Source: Myrica gale
Lineage: Eukaryota; Streptophyta; Magnoliopsida; Fagales; Myricaceae
Assembly (NCBI GenBank): GCA_963930655.1
Contig: OZ005611.1
Coordinates: 8,997,501-9,061,500 of the forward strand
Reading direction: 5' to 3'
DNA length: 64,000 nt
Part shown: piece by piece, positions 11,426 through 22,500 of the stretch
How the letters are laid out: the number at the start of each line of letters is the position of its first letter
How positions within the stretch are numbered: the first letter of the stretch is position 1
The notes under the pieces: model-generated
Told to the model about the DNA's origin: nothing
Seen by the model: only the letters and a program-made list of their open reading frames with translations
The model's database searches: none
Program-made: the position numbers and the translations under genes

Positions 11426-14400
11426 AATCTTGATATGGTATTAGAGGATTTTCTCTGATTTTTTCAAAGCTTCCGCAAACAAATCTCTTCTTGTACACTG
11501 TGAACATCTTCATGGCCGACAACTCTGACACCCCTATACTTCCTTCACCTCCATTATTTTCCACTCAACCTCCCTCAACTTTACCCTCAACCATGGATGT
11601 TAATCCATCTCATCCTCTCTACTTACATCTTTCCGAGAACCCTGGTGCCATTCTGGTCTCTCAACTTTTGATTGGTGCGCAGAATTATTCCACCTGGAGT
11701 CGTTCCATGTTTATGGCTCTCACTATAAAAAACAAGTTAGGCTTTATTGATGATAGTCTTGTTAAGCCAACTCCAGAACACCCTATGTACTTCCCATGGA
11801 TTCGTTGTAACATGATGGTTACTTCATGGATTTTTAATTATGTTTCTCAAGATATTGTTGCCTCTGTTCTCTACATAGACTCGGCTAGGCATATATGGAC
11901 TGAATTACGAGAACGATTCACTCAATCGAATGGTCCAAGAGTGTTTCATACTCGGCAGAATTTTGCAACTCTTACTCAAAACAATACTTCCATCAGTACC
12001 TATTTTACCAAGTTGAAAGTCTACTGGGACAAATTAAAATCTTATTGCCACATTGATGCATGTGTTTGTGGTTCTGAGTGCAAGGCAACAAATTCTATCT
12101 TCGCCAATCAAGAAAAGGAATTCATTCTTCAGTTTCTAATGGGTTTGGATGATCGGTTCACTCCTATCCGAGGACAAATTCTTCTTTATGAGCCTCTTCC
12201 TAGTGTTAACAAGGTCTTTTCTCTTCTCATACAAGAAGAAGAACAACTTGGTTCTTCATCTGCCCATTCCCAACCTACTGTAATTGCTCTCAAACTTGAT
12301 CATAATCGAGTCTCTGCTGGAGGAGGAAAAATACTTCCCAAGCCTCAATGCACTCACTGTGGAAAAGCGGCCATACGATTGACAAGTGTTATAGATTGCA
12401 TGGTTTCCCACCTGGTTTTAAGTTCACTAGAAGCAAGACTACTTCTGCTCATTTTGCACATACTGATCAGGATGAAATCAAACAACTTCCAGGAATTGAT
12501 AATCTTCAAGCACAATGTTAGACTTTGCTATCTTCTCTTCAGCAGCAAACCTCTATCTCCAATCCTACATCTTTGGCACCTTCCTCTGTAAATCATGTTT
12601 CTACCTCATCTGATATTCAACCTTTCTCATCCCTTACACCCAATTTTTCAAGTAATGGTTTTCATTCATATGTTTTTAACATCTCTTCAACACCTCACAA
12701 TCCTTCATCCTTATGGCTCATTGATACAGGTGCTACTGACCATATGGTCAATAACCTTAATCTCTTAACTACCATCATATCTATTGTCCATATTCCAGTA
12801 AAATTACCATATTCCACTTCACAACCTTCCTCTTCCTAACCTTTTCGAAAATCATCAAGGATTCGAAGGCAGTCTGCTTACTTGCAAAATTATCACTGTC
12901 AGATGGCTCAAGTTCCTCTCAGCAATTCCACATCAGAGTCTTCATGTGCTGTAGATTCAGGGTCTATTTCTTCATCCTTATATCCTATTTCTTCTTATCT
13001 TTCATATAATCACTTGTCATCCTCTCATAGAGCATATACCTTGTCTGTTTCAAGCCATGTTGAGCCCAAATTTTACCATGGAGCTGTTAAGTCATCTGCT
13101 TGGAGAGAAGCTATGCAAAGTGAGATTTCTGCTCTTAAACTTAACCATACCTGGGAATTAGTTGATTTACCTCCTGGTAAGACTGCAATTGGGTGCAAAT
13201 GGGTTTATAAATGTAAATTTAAGGTTGATGGTACACTTGAAAGACACAAGGCTAGATTGGTGGCAAAGGGATATACTCAACAAGAGGTGATCGATTTTTT
13301 TGACACATTTTCTCTTGTTGCTAAAATCACAACAGTCCGGTGTCTTCTAGCTCTTGCTGCTATTTGAAAATGGGATTTACATAAATTGGATGTAAATAAT
13401 GCTTCTCTTCACGTGACTTGAATGAAGTCTTTATGCAAATTCCCCTTGGTTTTTCATACCCTGGTGACAGCAGAGTTTGCAAACGTAAAAAAATTCTTAT
13501 ATGGTTTGAAGCAGGCCAACCGACAATGGTTCTCAAAGTTCTCCACCACCTTGATTTCTTATGGGTTTCAACAATCAAAATCAGATTACTCTCTTTTTAT
13601 TAAATCTGATGGTGTTAATTTCATTGCCATTTTAGTTTACGTTGATGATATTATACTTACAAGCAATTCTTCCTCTGTTGTTGCTTTCCTTAAAAACTTG
13701 GTTGGATTCAATTTTTAAGCTCAAGGATTTAGGTTCTCTTAAATTCTTTCTTGGCATTGAGGTGGCACGATCTGACCTAGGTATTTCTCTTTGCCAACAG
13801 AAATATATTCTGGAAATTCTAGCTAACAGTGGTCTCTTGGCTGCCAAACCTGCTAGGACTCCCATGGATTGTAATTCCAGACTCACTGGTACTGATGGAG
13901 AACTTCTTGCCGATCCAAGTTCTTATAGGAGACTTGTGGGCAGAATTTTGTATCTCACTATTACCAGACCTGACATCAGCTTTGCAGTCAATTCTCTTAG
14001 TCAATTTCTTTCTCAACCTCGTCAAGCTCATCATGCAGCTGCCATAAGAGTCTTGAAATATTTGAAAGGTTCTCCAGGCCAGGGAATTTTTTTGTCCAGC
14101 TCCTCCTCCATTCAGCTCAAAGCCTTCTGTGACTCCGATTGGGCTGCATGTCCAGACACTAGGAGATCGGTTACAGGTTACACCGTGTTCCTTGGTGACT
14201 CTCTTATTTCATGGAAATCCAAGAAATAGGTCACTGTCAGCAGGTCTTCTGCTGAGGCCGAATACAAATCCATGGCCATGACTTGTGAATTGAAATGGTA
14301 ACTTGGTCTTCTTCGAGATTTTCACATTGATCACTCAACACCAGCTCTTTTATTTTGTGATAGTCAAGCTGTTATCCATATTGCAGCAAACCCGGTCTTT

Positions 14401-14598
14401 CATGAGAGGACAAAACATATTGATATTGATTGTCACATAGTCCGGGACATGATACAACAACATTTGATTAAAACCTTACATGTCAAGACAGAACACCAAC
14501 TTGCAGATCTGTTGACCAAACCTCTTGTATTTGAGAAGTTTATTTTCTTAGCTACCAAGCTTGGTCTGCTTAACATCCACAGTCCAGCTTGAGGGGGG

Positions 14599-14782
14599 TA
14601 TTAGACTAGAAAAGTTCTGTACTACACTAGAAGTTTCATGTATATACTAGAAGGTCCATGTAAACTCTAAAAGCAAAAATAGATAGAAAGTAGTTAAAAT
14701 TGTTAGTCGATTATACACAGAACACTTGTGTATATAAAGAGCTGTAATCTATTATTTCAATACACACTAATTATTTATATCA
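14599..14782 (+). repeat. 3' LTR of the Copia fossil
   Basis: A 184-bp copy of the 5' LTR, preceded by the purine tract GAGGGGGG. About 13 differences from its partner were counted by eye. Confidence 0.9.
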
Positions 14783-15658
14783 AGGTGGTGTTTGTTTGTA
14801 GAAATATTGAGGTTTTGAAAATTTTGGGTATTGGAGTTTGTGAAAAAGTATAATATTTTATAGAAAATTGAAGAGAGAAGATTTAATTAAATAGTATAAT
14901 ATTATTTTATAATTTAATGAAGAGAAAAAAATTATTTTATGATTGTTTGAAAAGGTTCAGAGGTGAAAATGTTGAAAAACAAAGCCCAAGATCTTGATAC
15001 TATCTTCTTGCGTTTTTGTTTTTCTAGAAGTTCAACATTATTTAGCGGGTCCACATCGGATCACGTCAGGCCATTACCCCCAACTTGACTAGCTGCCTTT
15101 TGACTCGTACATCGCGCACTTCAGTGCCCTGAAGATGTGTTTTTCATCCAGATTTATTGCCAGGAAAATCCCGACTGCCGTGGGTCACCACATTAAAAGA
15201 TCCTAAAATTCACGACGGGTCCGGAATTCCACCACTTACTATTGCGAAGACGAGGCCAGCCCACGTTACACCCGGAAACAATCACCGGCCCAGCGGCTAC
15301 ACCGTAACACCCCACCACGCCACTACCTAGACAGCACTCAGAATTCGTCACGTGGGACCACGCGACCACAAAACGATGTGGCGACTGGCGAAGTAGAAAA
15401 GCCTCTGTACTTTCTGCTGATGGGTAATACCATCCGCAGACGATAAGGCCCCCCCGCCTTAAATTCACCAACATTGACGTCTAGACCTGCAACGAGACCG
15501 TCGACAAATTAGAGTGGAAGACCGGACAAATCAGTCAACCCCAGCATTAAACCTCCCGAACCACGGAAAATTAAACTCCCTTCCTCCCCCCATTAAACCC
15601 ACCACCAATAAAGCAGAGACTCGAAGAACACCATCAACGAACCCGACTAATCACGACG
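14783..15658. other. dispersed AT-rich repeat, then ATL promoter region
   Basis: Positions 14783-14985 are AT-rich. Read in reverse they share the text AACT-CAATACC-AAAATTTT and CAAACA with an XLG1 intron sequence near 54800-54930, so this is probably a dispersed repeat. From about 15000 to 15658 lies the promoter and 5' leader of the ATL gene, GC-richer and without an obvious TATA box. No other gene is recognised. Confidence 0.45.
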
Positions 15659-16867
15659 ATGGCTCCGGCTGAGCCACCCCTTAAAGACTTTCACTCATGG
15701 GCGCCATCTCCGACTCCTTACGCCGCGTCGACTGCTATTGCTGTCGTTGACCAATCATTCCCACAGTCCAAATTGCCGGTCCAGTTCAGCCCGCCGTTGA
15801 TCGCAATGGTCGTGGTGGTGGCCGCCGCCTTCCTCGTCGTTACCTACTCCCGCCTTATCTCGCGCCACGTTATTCCACCACTCGTCCGTACATTCCGCCG
15901 GTGGAGAAGGTGGCGTCGCCGACGTGGCGCGCGATCCTACCTGCAGTCCTCATCGGGGGACCTGGACTCGCTGCCCTACGATTCGCCTTTCTTCGAGGCT
16001 ACCGATGGCTTCCATGTATTCTCCCCTTATGGTCTGGACGAGTCCGTGATAAAGACAATCCCTCTCTCCCTCTACGCTTCCAAATCGAACCGAGAGCGGC
16101 GTGACTGCGCGGTTTGTCTCCTGGAGTTTGAAGATGGCGAACACATCCGTACGCTGCCGGTCTGTTACCACGCGTTCCACGTAGATTGCATTGATATCTG
16201 GCTTAGGTCTCACGCAAACTGTCCCCTCTGCCGTGCCGGTATACTTCGTCCCGAGTCTCCGTTTATTCCTGTGATGGCTGCCAGGATCAGGCCGAGCCTA
16301 GACGACTCGTTATTACGCAGCATGTCTTCTCTCGAACCTCTCGACGAATCTTTTCCAGAGACTCACAGTTCGATCCCAGAGATCACGCCGTGCATCGAAG
16401 ATCAATCTCCGATGAGGAACAACAGCAACAACTACAACTCGGAAGATAGATTGAACGGCCGAGATTTCCTGTTGAAGCGGTCTTACTCGTTTGGATTTGA
16501 GCGGAGTCTGGCATCGGAGAGGATGGTGTTAGAGCCAGCGACGGCGTCACCCTGGCGGTACAGGAGAGGAAGCTTCTGGAGCAAACGGCTGTCGCCGTTT
16601 GGATCATTGACGAAGCCTAGGGTATTCTCTTTCAGATACGCTAGAGGAATGAAGTCCCCGTTCTTTCGACGGAGGGGGTTCTTTCCTCTGTCGGAGTCGA
16701 GCGCGAGGTTCGCCGGCTCGTCGAGAAGGAGCAAGTCGTTGACGAGCCCGATGTTCATGAGGTCGTCAGGTATGGCGTCCGCTGGAGTGGCGGGTTTCTC
16801 TTCGAGCCGGCTCAGGTGTGGGGATCCGGAGGCATTGCTGTCACCGGAGAGGTTTAGCCGAAGGTAG
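15659..16867 (+). CDS. ATL65: RING-H2 finger E3 ubiquitin ligase, ATL65-type
   Basis: An intronless 402-residue protein with the ATL layout. A hydrophobic span lies at residues 45-66 (PPLIAMVVVVAAAFLVVTYS), followed by a very basic stretch (residues 78-92, RTFRRWRRWRRRRG). A variant of the GLD motif (GLDESVIKTIPL, about 125-136) precedes the RING-H2 finger at 150-191, with ligands Cys150, Cys153, Cys169, His171, His174, Cys177, Cys188 and Cys191. The conserved Trp181 (IDIWLRSHANCPLC) contacts the E2 enzyme. The C-terminal half is Ser/Arg-rich and low in order. ATL proteins are membrane-anchored E3 ligases that pass ubiquitin from an E2 to target proteins. Length and the basic stretch after the span fit ATL65 and its close relatives; the exact paralogue is uncertain. 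Start at the only suitable ATG (15659). It stands alone. Confidence 0.9.
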   Translation: MAPAEPPLKDFHSWAPSPTPYAASTAIAVVDQSFPQSKLPVQFSPPLIAMVVVVAAAFLVVTYSRLISRHVIPPLVRTFRRWRRWRRRRGARSYLQSSSGDLDSLPYDSPFFEATDGFHVFSPYGLDESVIKTIPLSLYASKSNRERRDCAVCLLEFEDGEHIRTLPVCYHAFHVDCIDIWLRSHANCPLCRAGILRPESPFIPVMAARIRPSLDDSLLRSMSSLEPLDESFPETHSSIPEITPCIEDQSPMRNNSNNYNSEDRLNGRDFLLKRSYSFGFERSLASERMVLEPATASPWRYRRGSFWSKRLSPFGSLTKPRVFSFRYARGMKSPFFRRRGFFPLSESSARFAGSSRRSKSLTSPMFMRSSGMASAGVAGFSSSRLRCGDPEALLSPERFSRR

Positions 16868-17091
16868 CTAGACCCCAGCAGAGGATATGAGAATACACGT
16901 GGAGGGACGGGATCGAGTGATATTCGTCGGGTTATGGAGGGGAGGCGGTGGAGAAATTTTTTTTGGGAAATGTGGGCAGGGCTCATATTAATGGGGAGGG
17001 GTAGCATGGAAGAGCGATTAATGAGATGGTCTGGCAATATGTGGAGACTCATTAAATGGAGGTCGAGGCGGCATTTATTGCAAAATTGACG

Positions 17092-17472
17092 AGACCTTGA
17101 AGAGTCTCTCTCAGTGCTCTCCTGACTCACGCGAGCCTCTTTCTCCTACTCCTCATTCTGGCCGGGTGGGGGAGGGAAAGAAAAAAAAGAGTTTTAGGAG
17201 GAAGAGGTAATAAATGCGAGGATAGGGGCGTTGGGGGTGCCTTTCCAGGACGGGTTATGGGGAGCGGCATTAGACCTTGAAGAGTCTCTCTCAGTGCTCT
17301 CCTGACTCACGCAAGCCTCTTTCTCCAACTCCTCCTTCTGGCCGGGTGGGGGGGGGGGGGGGGGGGAAAGAAAAAAAAGAGTTTTTAGGAGGAAGAGGTA
17401 GTAAATGCGAGGGTAGGGGCGTTGGGGTGCCTTTCCAAGACGAGTTATGTGGGGGGGGGGGGGGGGGGGGCA
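17092..17472. repeat. tandem duplication downstream of ATL with long G-runs
   Basis: A unit of 180 bp (17092-17271) beginning AGACCTTGAAGAGTCTCTCT is repeated immediately at 17272-17472 with few substitutions. Both copies share TTCTGGCCGGGTGGGG, an A-run and GGTAGGGGCGTTGG-type text. In copy two the G tracts have expanded to about 20 (17347-17366) and 20 (17451-17470). The pair begins about 225 bp past the ATL stop, so it could lie in or beyond the 3' untranslated region. Confidence 0.85.
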
Positions 17473-19573
17473 TCGATTGGCTCTTCTCGCAACTCATAAT
17501 TTTTCTATTTGTAATTTGATCCACTGACAGAAGCCGCGTGGAAGTATGATGCTGAATTACGGAGCGCCCATGTCTATGTCGGCGCACAGTCTCACCATAT
17601 ATGGGTGAGTTTTTTTTTTCTTAAACCCTTATAATGGGTGGGTTGCAAGATTCTTTTGTTATACTAATCTTCATAGACCAATTGGACGTTTTTCACTGTT
17701 TTCTGGAAGTTAAACAAAATTTGATGTGCCAAATTGGGTTGCAAGATTCTTTTGTTTTCTTTTCGATTAGATTCTCTTGGGATAAATAATAGATTCTCCG
17801 TTCGATCCGCGACTTGAGGTAATTTATCAGAGAGATGAGAAGCAAGAGGAAAACGTTAAGTTTGGGCGGTGGCTGGGGAGGTGGATTTTGTCAAATATAT
17901 GGCAGGCATTTATCCCATCCTCTACATAGGCCCGCCAAAGCCCAACCACAAAGTTAAGCTACTTATAGAATGGGCGTGTAGGCCTTTCTGGGTAATTAGA
18001 ATGAGACAACGGCCTCTCATTATGTAGGCCGCCTAAGTAGATTGACTTTAATGGCTATGAAATGGCTGGTGTGGGAGTTTTGATAATGGACATGTCCCAA
18101 TCAATACATAAAGTAGTTTAACTTGTGGTTGGCTTGGCTAATTCGGATACTGGGTTATGTTGAAGGAGAATGTTACGTCAGGTCAACAAGCATGATCAGG
18201 TGGTGCACCCACTCATCACCGCACCCTGAGAAAAATCTGAGTCATTCATTTAAAGATTTGGCTTTCCCAAATGTCAAACACCGTGACAAGTTTTTCTCTG
18301 TACGGCATATGCGTTTCTGGGTTTTACAAGTGAAGACTAGTACAACCACATGTTGGACTACTCTAGACTCGGGCTATTATGGGTCGCATATTGAAGTTCG
18401 TTGTCATACCCAACCCCACCACACCCCTATCCCATATCCCCAGTTGCGTATACTGCACGAAACTACAAAGACCCTTACCTGATCTAAGTACGCGGTACGC
18501 CTTCCATCAGAAACCCTCTTTATCAAATATGTGGAAAATTAAGATCAGTTTTTTTTTTTTTTTTTTTAAATAATCGTTCTCCAACTTTTGACGGTGGGCA
18601 GAGGTTGCTTTTTTGGGGTAAGCACCAGAGGTTGTTTTATCTAGACTGGAACTCTTTATATTTTCCTTTCTGGGAGGGAGTAGGGACAATAGAAGCCACA
18701 AGGCTATTGAGGGGTCAGGCGGCACTTGCTGGTTCGTCGACTCTGGTGGGCCGGTGGCACCGTGGCCGGTTAATTTTTTACAGATAAATATAGTCAATAT
18801 TGGTAGTTCAAAACAATTGTTGTCTATTATTGCATTTAAACCCAATATCAGTTGGAATAAAAAGGGGTATAGCATACAAGACCTTAGAGAGGAAAAGAAC
18901 AAAAGGATGTTGGAAAGGTGTTCCCTTGTACTTGTACAATAAGAGCTGTAGAGCAGACCTATTAAGGCCGACATATAGTGGTTCAACAAGCACAGTTACT
19001 TTCTTAATTACGAATAACACATGTACTAAGATTGTCTGGACCACTCAACCTCAATTATGGTTCATAAAATATCGCTTTATTGTAACCCGTTTTGCTTATT
19101 CTGCCCCCCTTTGATCAAATGGGAAAATAAAAATATAAAGTTTAGGAAAAAATATGATATGAAATAATAAGAGAAGACGGAGAAACCCAAGTTTTGTACT
19201 AAGACTATAATCAGGGGGGAAAATTGATCACCAAACTCATCGTCCACCATTATAAATTCAGTGCAAGAGGAACTCGATCCTAGCCTCCATGCAGACACAT
19301 GAAACAGCTAAAAGAGTCATAAACTTCGCAATAAAATCGCTCAAGACATATCTTTACCAAAGTAATCCACGAATTTATTGCTTTCGCTCAACCACCTTTC
19401 CCGCAGTCCCACCTCTCCCAACTCCCTCATTCACTACTACTCCTTCTTATGGTCGCTTTGGGCAAAGCTTTTTCACAAGCTTCAACACGGACAGGGCTCC
19501 GTCTCGCTGAGGGTATTGGATCATATCTTACGTACACAGTTCTTAGAAACGCAGTTCCTGCATTTAGACAACG
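17473..19573. other. intergenic between ATL and LACS
   Basis: No gene is recognised over 2.1 kb. There is a T-run at 18550-18567. The last 200 bp or so (19380-19573) are pyrimidine-rich and probably contain the LACS leader. Short open frames (for example 18123-18482 plus and 18507-18989 minus) show no family features. Confidence 0.5.
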
Positions 19574-22500
19574 ATGTCAGCTGTGTACACGGTGAAGGTC
19601 GAGGAATCAAGGCCGGCGACGGAGCAGAAGCCGTCAGCGGGGCCTGTTTACAGGTGCATTTATGCTAAAGATGGCCTCTTGGACGTGCCCGCCGGATTGG
19701 AATCTCCCTGGCAATTCTTCAGGTACATTGTCCATTTCGCCTCCTGCTGTTAATTCTTCGACATTCTTTTCAAAAATCAGACAGCACTATTCGGTTTTTA
19801 TGGATTTTGATTCTTTTAGAATATAGGAAAGGAGAAAATGTCGTCAAGAAATTATTTGAAATGGAGCCATTTTGTACAATAAGGTAGAATAGAGTTAGAT
19901 GTGCGGCTTGAAGATCTCCTCTTTTGTGTAGTCTTTATGCATGAACAGATCCAACAAAGCTTTGGGTATCAAAGAGTATTGGAGAAGCACAGTATATGTC
20001 AAGATCAAATATGTCTCCAAAGCTTGATAATATAATCATTATTCATTTTAACAGTATATGAAATTAATTATACATTCTAATTCGAATATCTCTGTTAATT
20101 AGTGGCATTTGAGTCTAGCCCTCTATGTTGTATCTCTTGTGCTGTTATCCCCAACTCTTTCGGCCCTTAATGGGCCAAACGCTGACAAATTTGGGCCCAA
20201 AACGTACACATGGCCCATGCAGGTCCCGAACCTGCGACCTTCGCGTTATTAGCACGACGCTCTAACCAACTGAGCTAATAGGCCTTTGGGCATTGGCGCA
20301 GTCTATTTTATAAAAATTTGATAAATATGCTGTTCGGTGTTGCGAAAACTTTTGCCATGTTGAATTTCGACGTCTGCACCCATCCATGGCGCTGTGAGAT
20401 TTCTCATCTGAAACTCAATTTACTCTTGCAGTGACTCTGCTAGGAGGAGCCCCAGCAACCCAATGCTGGGTCGACGTCAGGTCACCGACTCGAAGGTACA
20501 GCTAAATTCCATCTTACGTTCTTTAAGTTGGCTCTTTTTGTACCCTAAAACTTAAATAAACGCTCACACAGTTCATTGGAAGAAAAGGAACTGAAAATGC
20601 TAAAACAGATTTTACTTGGATTCACACAGGTGGGTCCCTACTTGTGGCTCACATATCAGGAGGTTTACGATGCAGCCATCCGCATGGGCTCCGCCATGAA
20701 GAGCCGTGGTGTCAATCCCGTCAGTCCCAATGCCTTTCTCATTTATTTTACGTTCTTACTTTCTTTTTGACAAATTACGTGAAAATCCAATTTTGAAGTG
20801 CTAACCAATTCTACATGTGTAGGGTGATTGTTGTGGTATATACGGATCCAACTGTCCGGAATGGGTCATCGCAATGGAGGTGAACCGTAAACCTGCACAC
20901 TTGTGTATATTATATACACGTATCATACAACATGTTACATTAAAGCCTACCATGGTGGAAAATCTCTGGGTGTCTATTTTGATATTCTTGTTTGATTTTC
21001 GACAGGCTTGTATCAGCCAGGCCGTGACATATGTACCGCTATATGACACGCTTGGTATGGTTTCTTTTCCCAAAAGATTTCAGCTTGCACACTGTCGTCT
21101 TCACCATGAATTTTAAGTTTTTTTTTTCTATTTCCTCTGCTCACCTCTCTCCTGCAGCAGCAACGTACTAGAATTATAAAACTCTCGCAGGTTTATCAAA
21201 TGAAGTGATTAAGTAGCTTTATCTGGTTTTTGATCATCTCAGGTGCTAATGCAGTGGAGTTCATCATCAACCATGCTGAAGTTTCAATAGCTTTCGTTCA
21301 AGAGAATAAACTCCCCGCTGTAGGTTCCTGTCCCATCATTTTCGTTGTCACAATTGAAATTTAAAATCTACGGTCTGAACGTGCTACTAATTTCCAAAAT
21401 CTTTGTCATGAAGCCTTGATTATCTGATTCAGTGGGAACTAAGATGGTCTGAAACCGATAACCAATGCAAAGAATCGAATTTCAAGTTACCTTAATGGGT
21501 TTATCTGTCCTAAAAATCCGCTACAATTTGACATATTTGATTCTGATTCTTCTGAAGCCGTAAATTGTTAATCCATGCTTGATTTGGAAGGCCATGAAGA
21601 GCATTAGGATAGAAAAATGCTGTAGTGGGGAGGAAACAGCAGGAAGATGCTATATGGAGTAATGATAGTTGCGATCAGTGTTCTTTTCTTTTCTAAATTT
21701 TATCGGTAGAAAGGCTTCTCTCTAAAAATGCAGGACATAGTTCGGTTGGTGGGAATATCAGCAGTTGACACTTGGCTCATACTTTTTCTTCTCTTGAACT
21801 TGGCTTTGGCCATGTCAGCAGTTTGGTCGGTGTGCATATTTGCGTGCTCGATGCCCAGTATCTAGTCATTTCAGTAGAATACAGCCCTGCCCCTGGTTAT
21901 TTTTTATTTCTACATGACATGAATGACAATAATTTGCAATTTGGGACTTACATTACCGAATGCTTGTTCAATCTACTGTCTTCTACAACCATTTTTTATC
22001 TGAATCGTGTGGTAACTCTTTGTGCAGATCCTATCATGCCTCCCTAATTGTTCTGCAAATCTAAAAAGTAAGACAAAACTCTCCATTCAGTATGACTAAT
22101 TGAAAGATAAGTTGAAGTTTCTAAGGTGAGTTGCTAAATTATGTGTTTCCCTTGTCCAGCAATCGTTAGCTTTTCCAATATTTCAAGTTCCCAGAAGCAA
22201 CAAGCTGAAGATTTGGGGGTATCTTGCTTTTCTTGGGAAGAGTTCTCTCATTTGGTAGGATGTCAATCCGCGTCGTTGTTATTTGTACTGAAGGCATGTT
22301 TTTTGTCTATAGTGATTTTCAATGGTCCTTCAATCTGATGCTATCCACCCAAATTTCAGGGAAGTTTAAATGAAGAATTGCCTCCGAAACAGAAGACTGA
22401 CATCTGTACCATAATGTATACAAGTGGAACAACCGGTGAACCAAAAGGTGTCATTCTTACCAACAGGGCTATAATGGCAGAAGTATTGTCGATTGACCAC

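Larger units (their letters stand above)
11242..14782 (+). mobile_element. Copia LTR retrotransposon fossil
   Basis: A Ty1/Copia element about 3.5 kb long, read left to right. Parts seen: 5' LTR (11242-11425); a primer-binding site resembling the initiator-Met type (TGGTATTAGAG) just downstream; a gag region (about 11500-12380); an aspartic protease signature (LIDTGATDHM, near 12717); reverse transcriptase (about 13080-13740); RNase H (about 14080-14560); a polypurine tract ending at 14598; and a 3' LTR (14599-14782). The coding part is broken, with several breaks. By eye the LTRs differ at about 13 of 184 positions (roughly 7 percent). With commonly used plant rates that suggests insertion a few million years ago. 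No clear flanking target duplication was found. Short LTRs and gag type would fit the Ale/Retrofit clade, tentatively. Confidence 0.9.

Noticed and set aside
18960-19060. Thaumatin-like N-terminus (TVTFLITNNTCTKIVW)
   Set aside because: The resemblance is confined to about 15 residues, without the many Cys residues or the rest of the domain.
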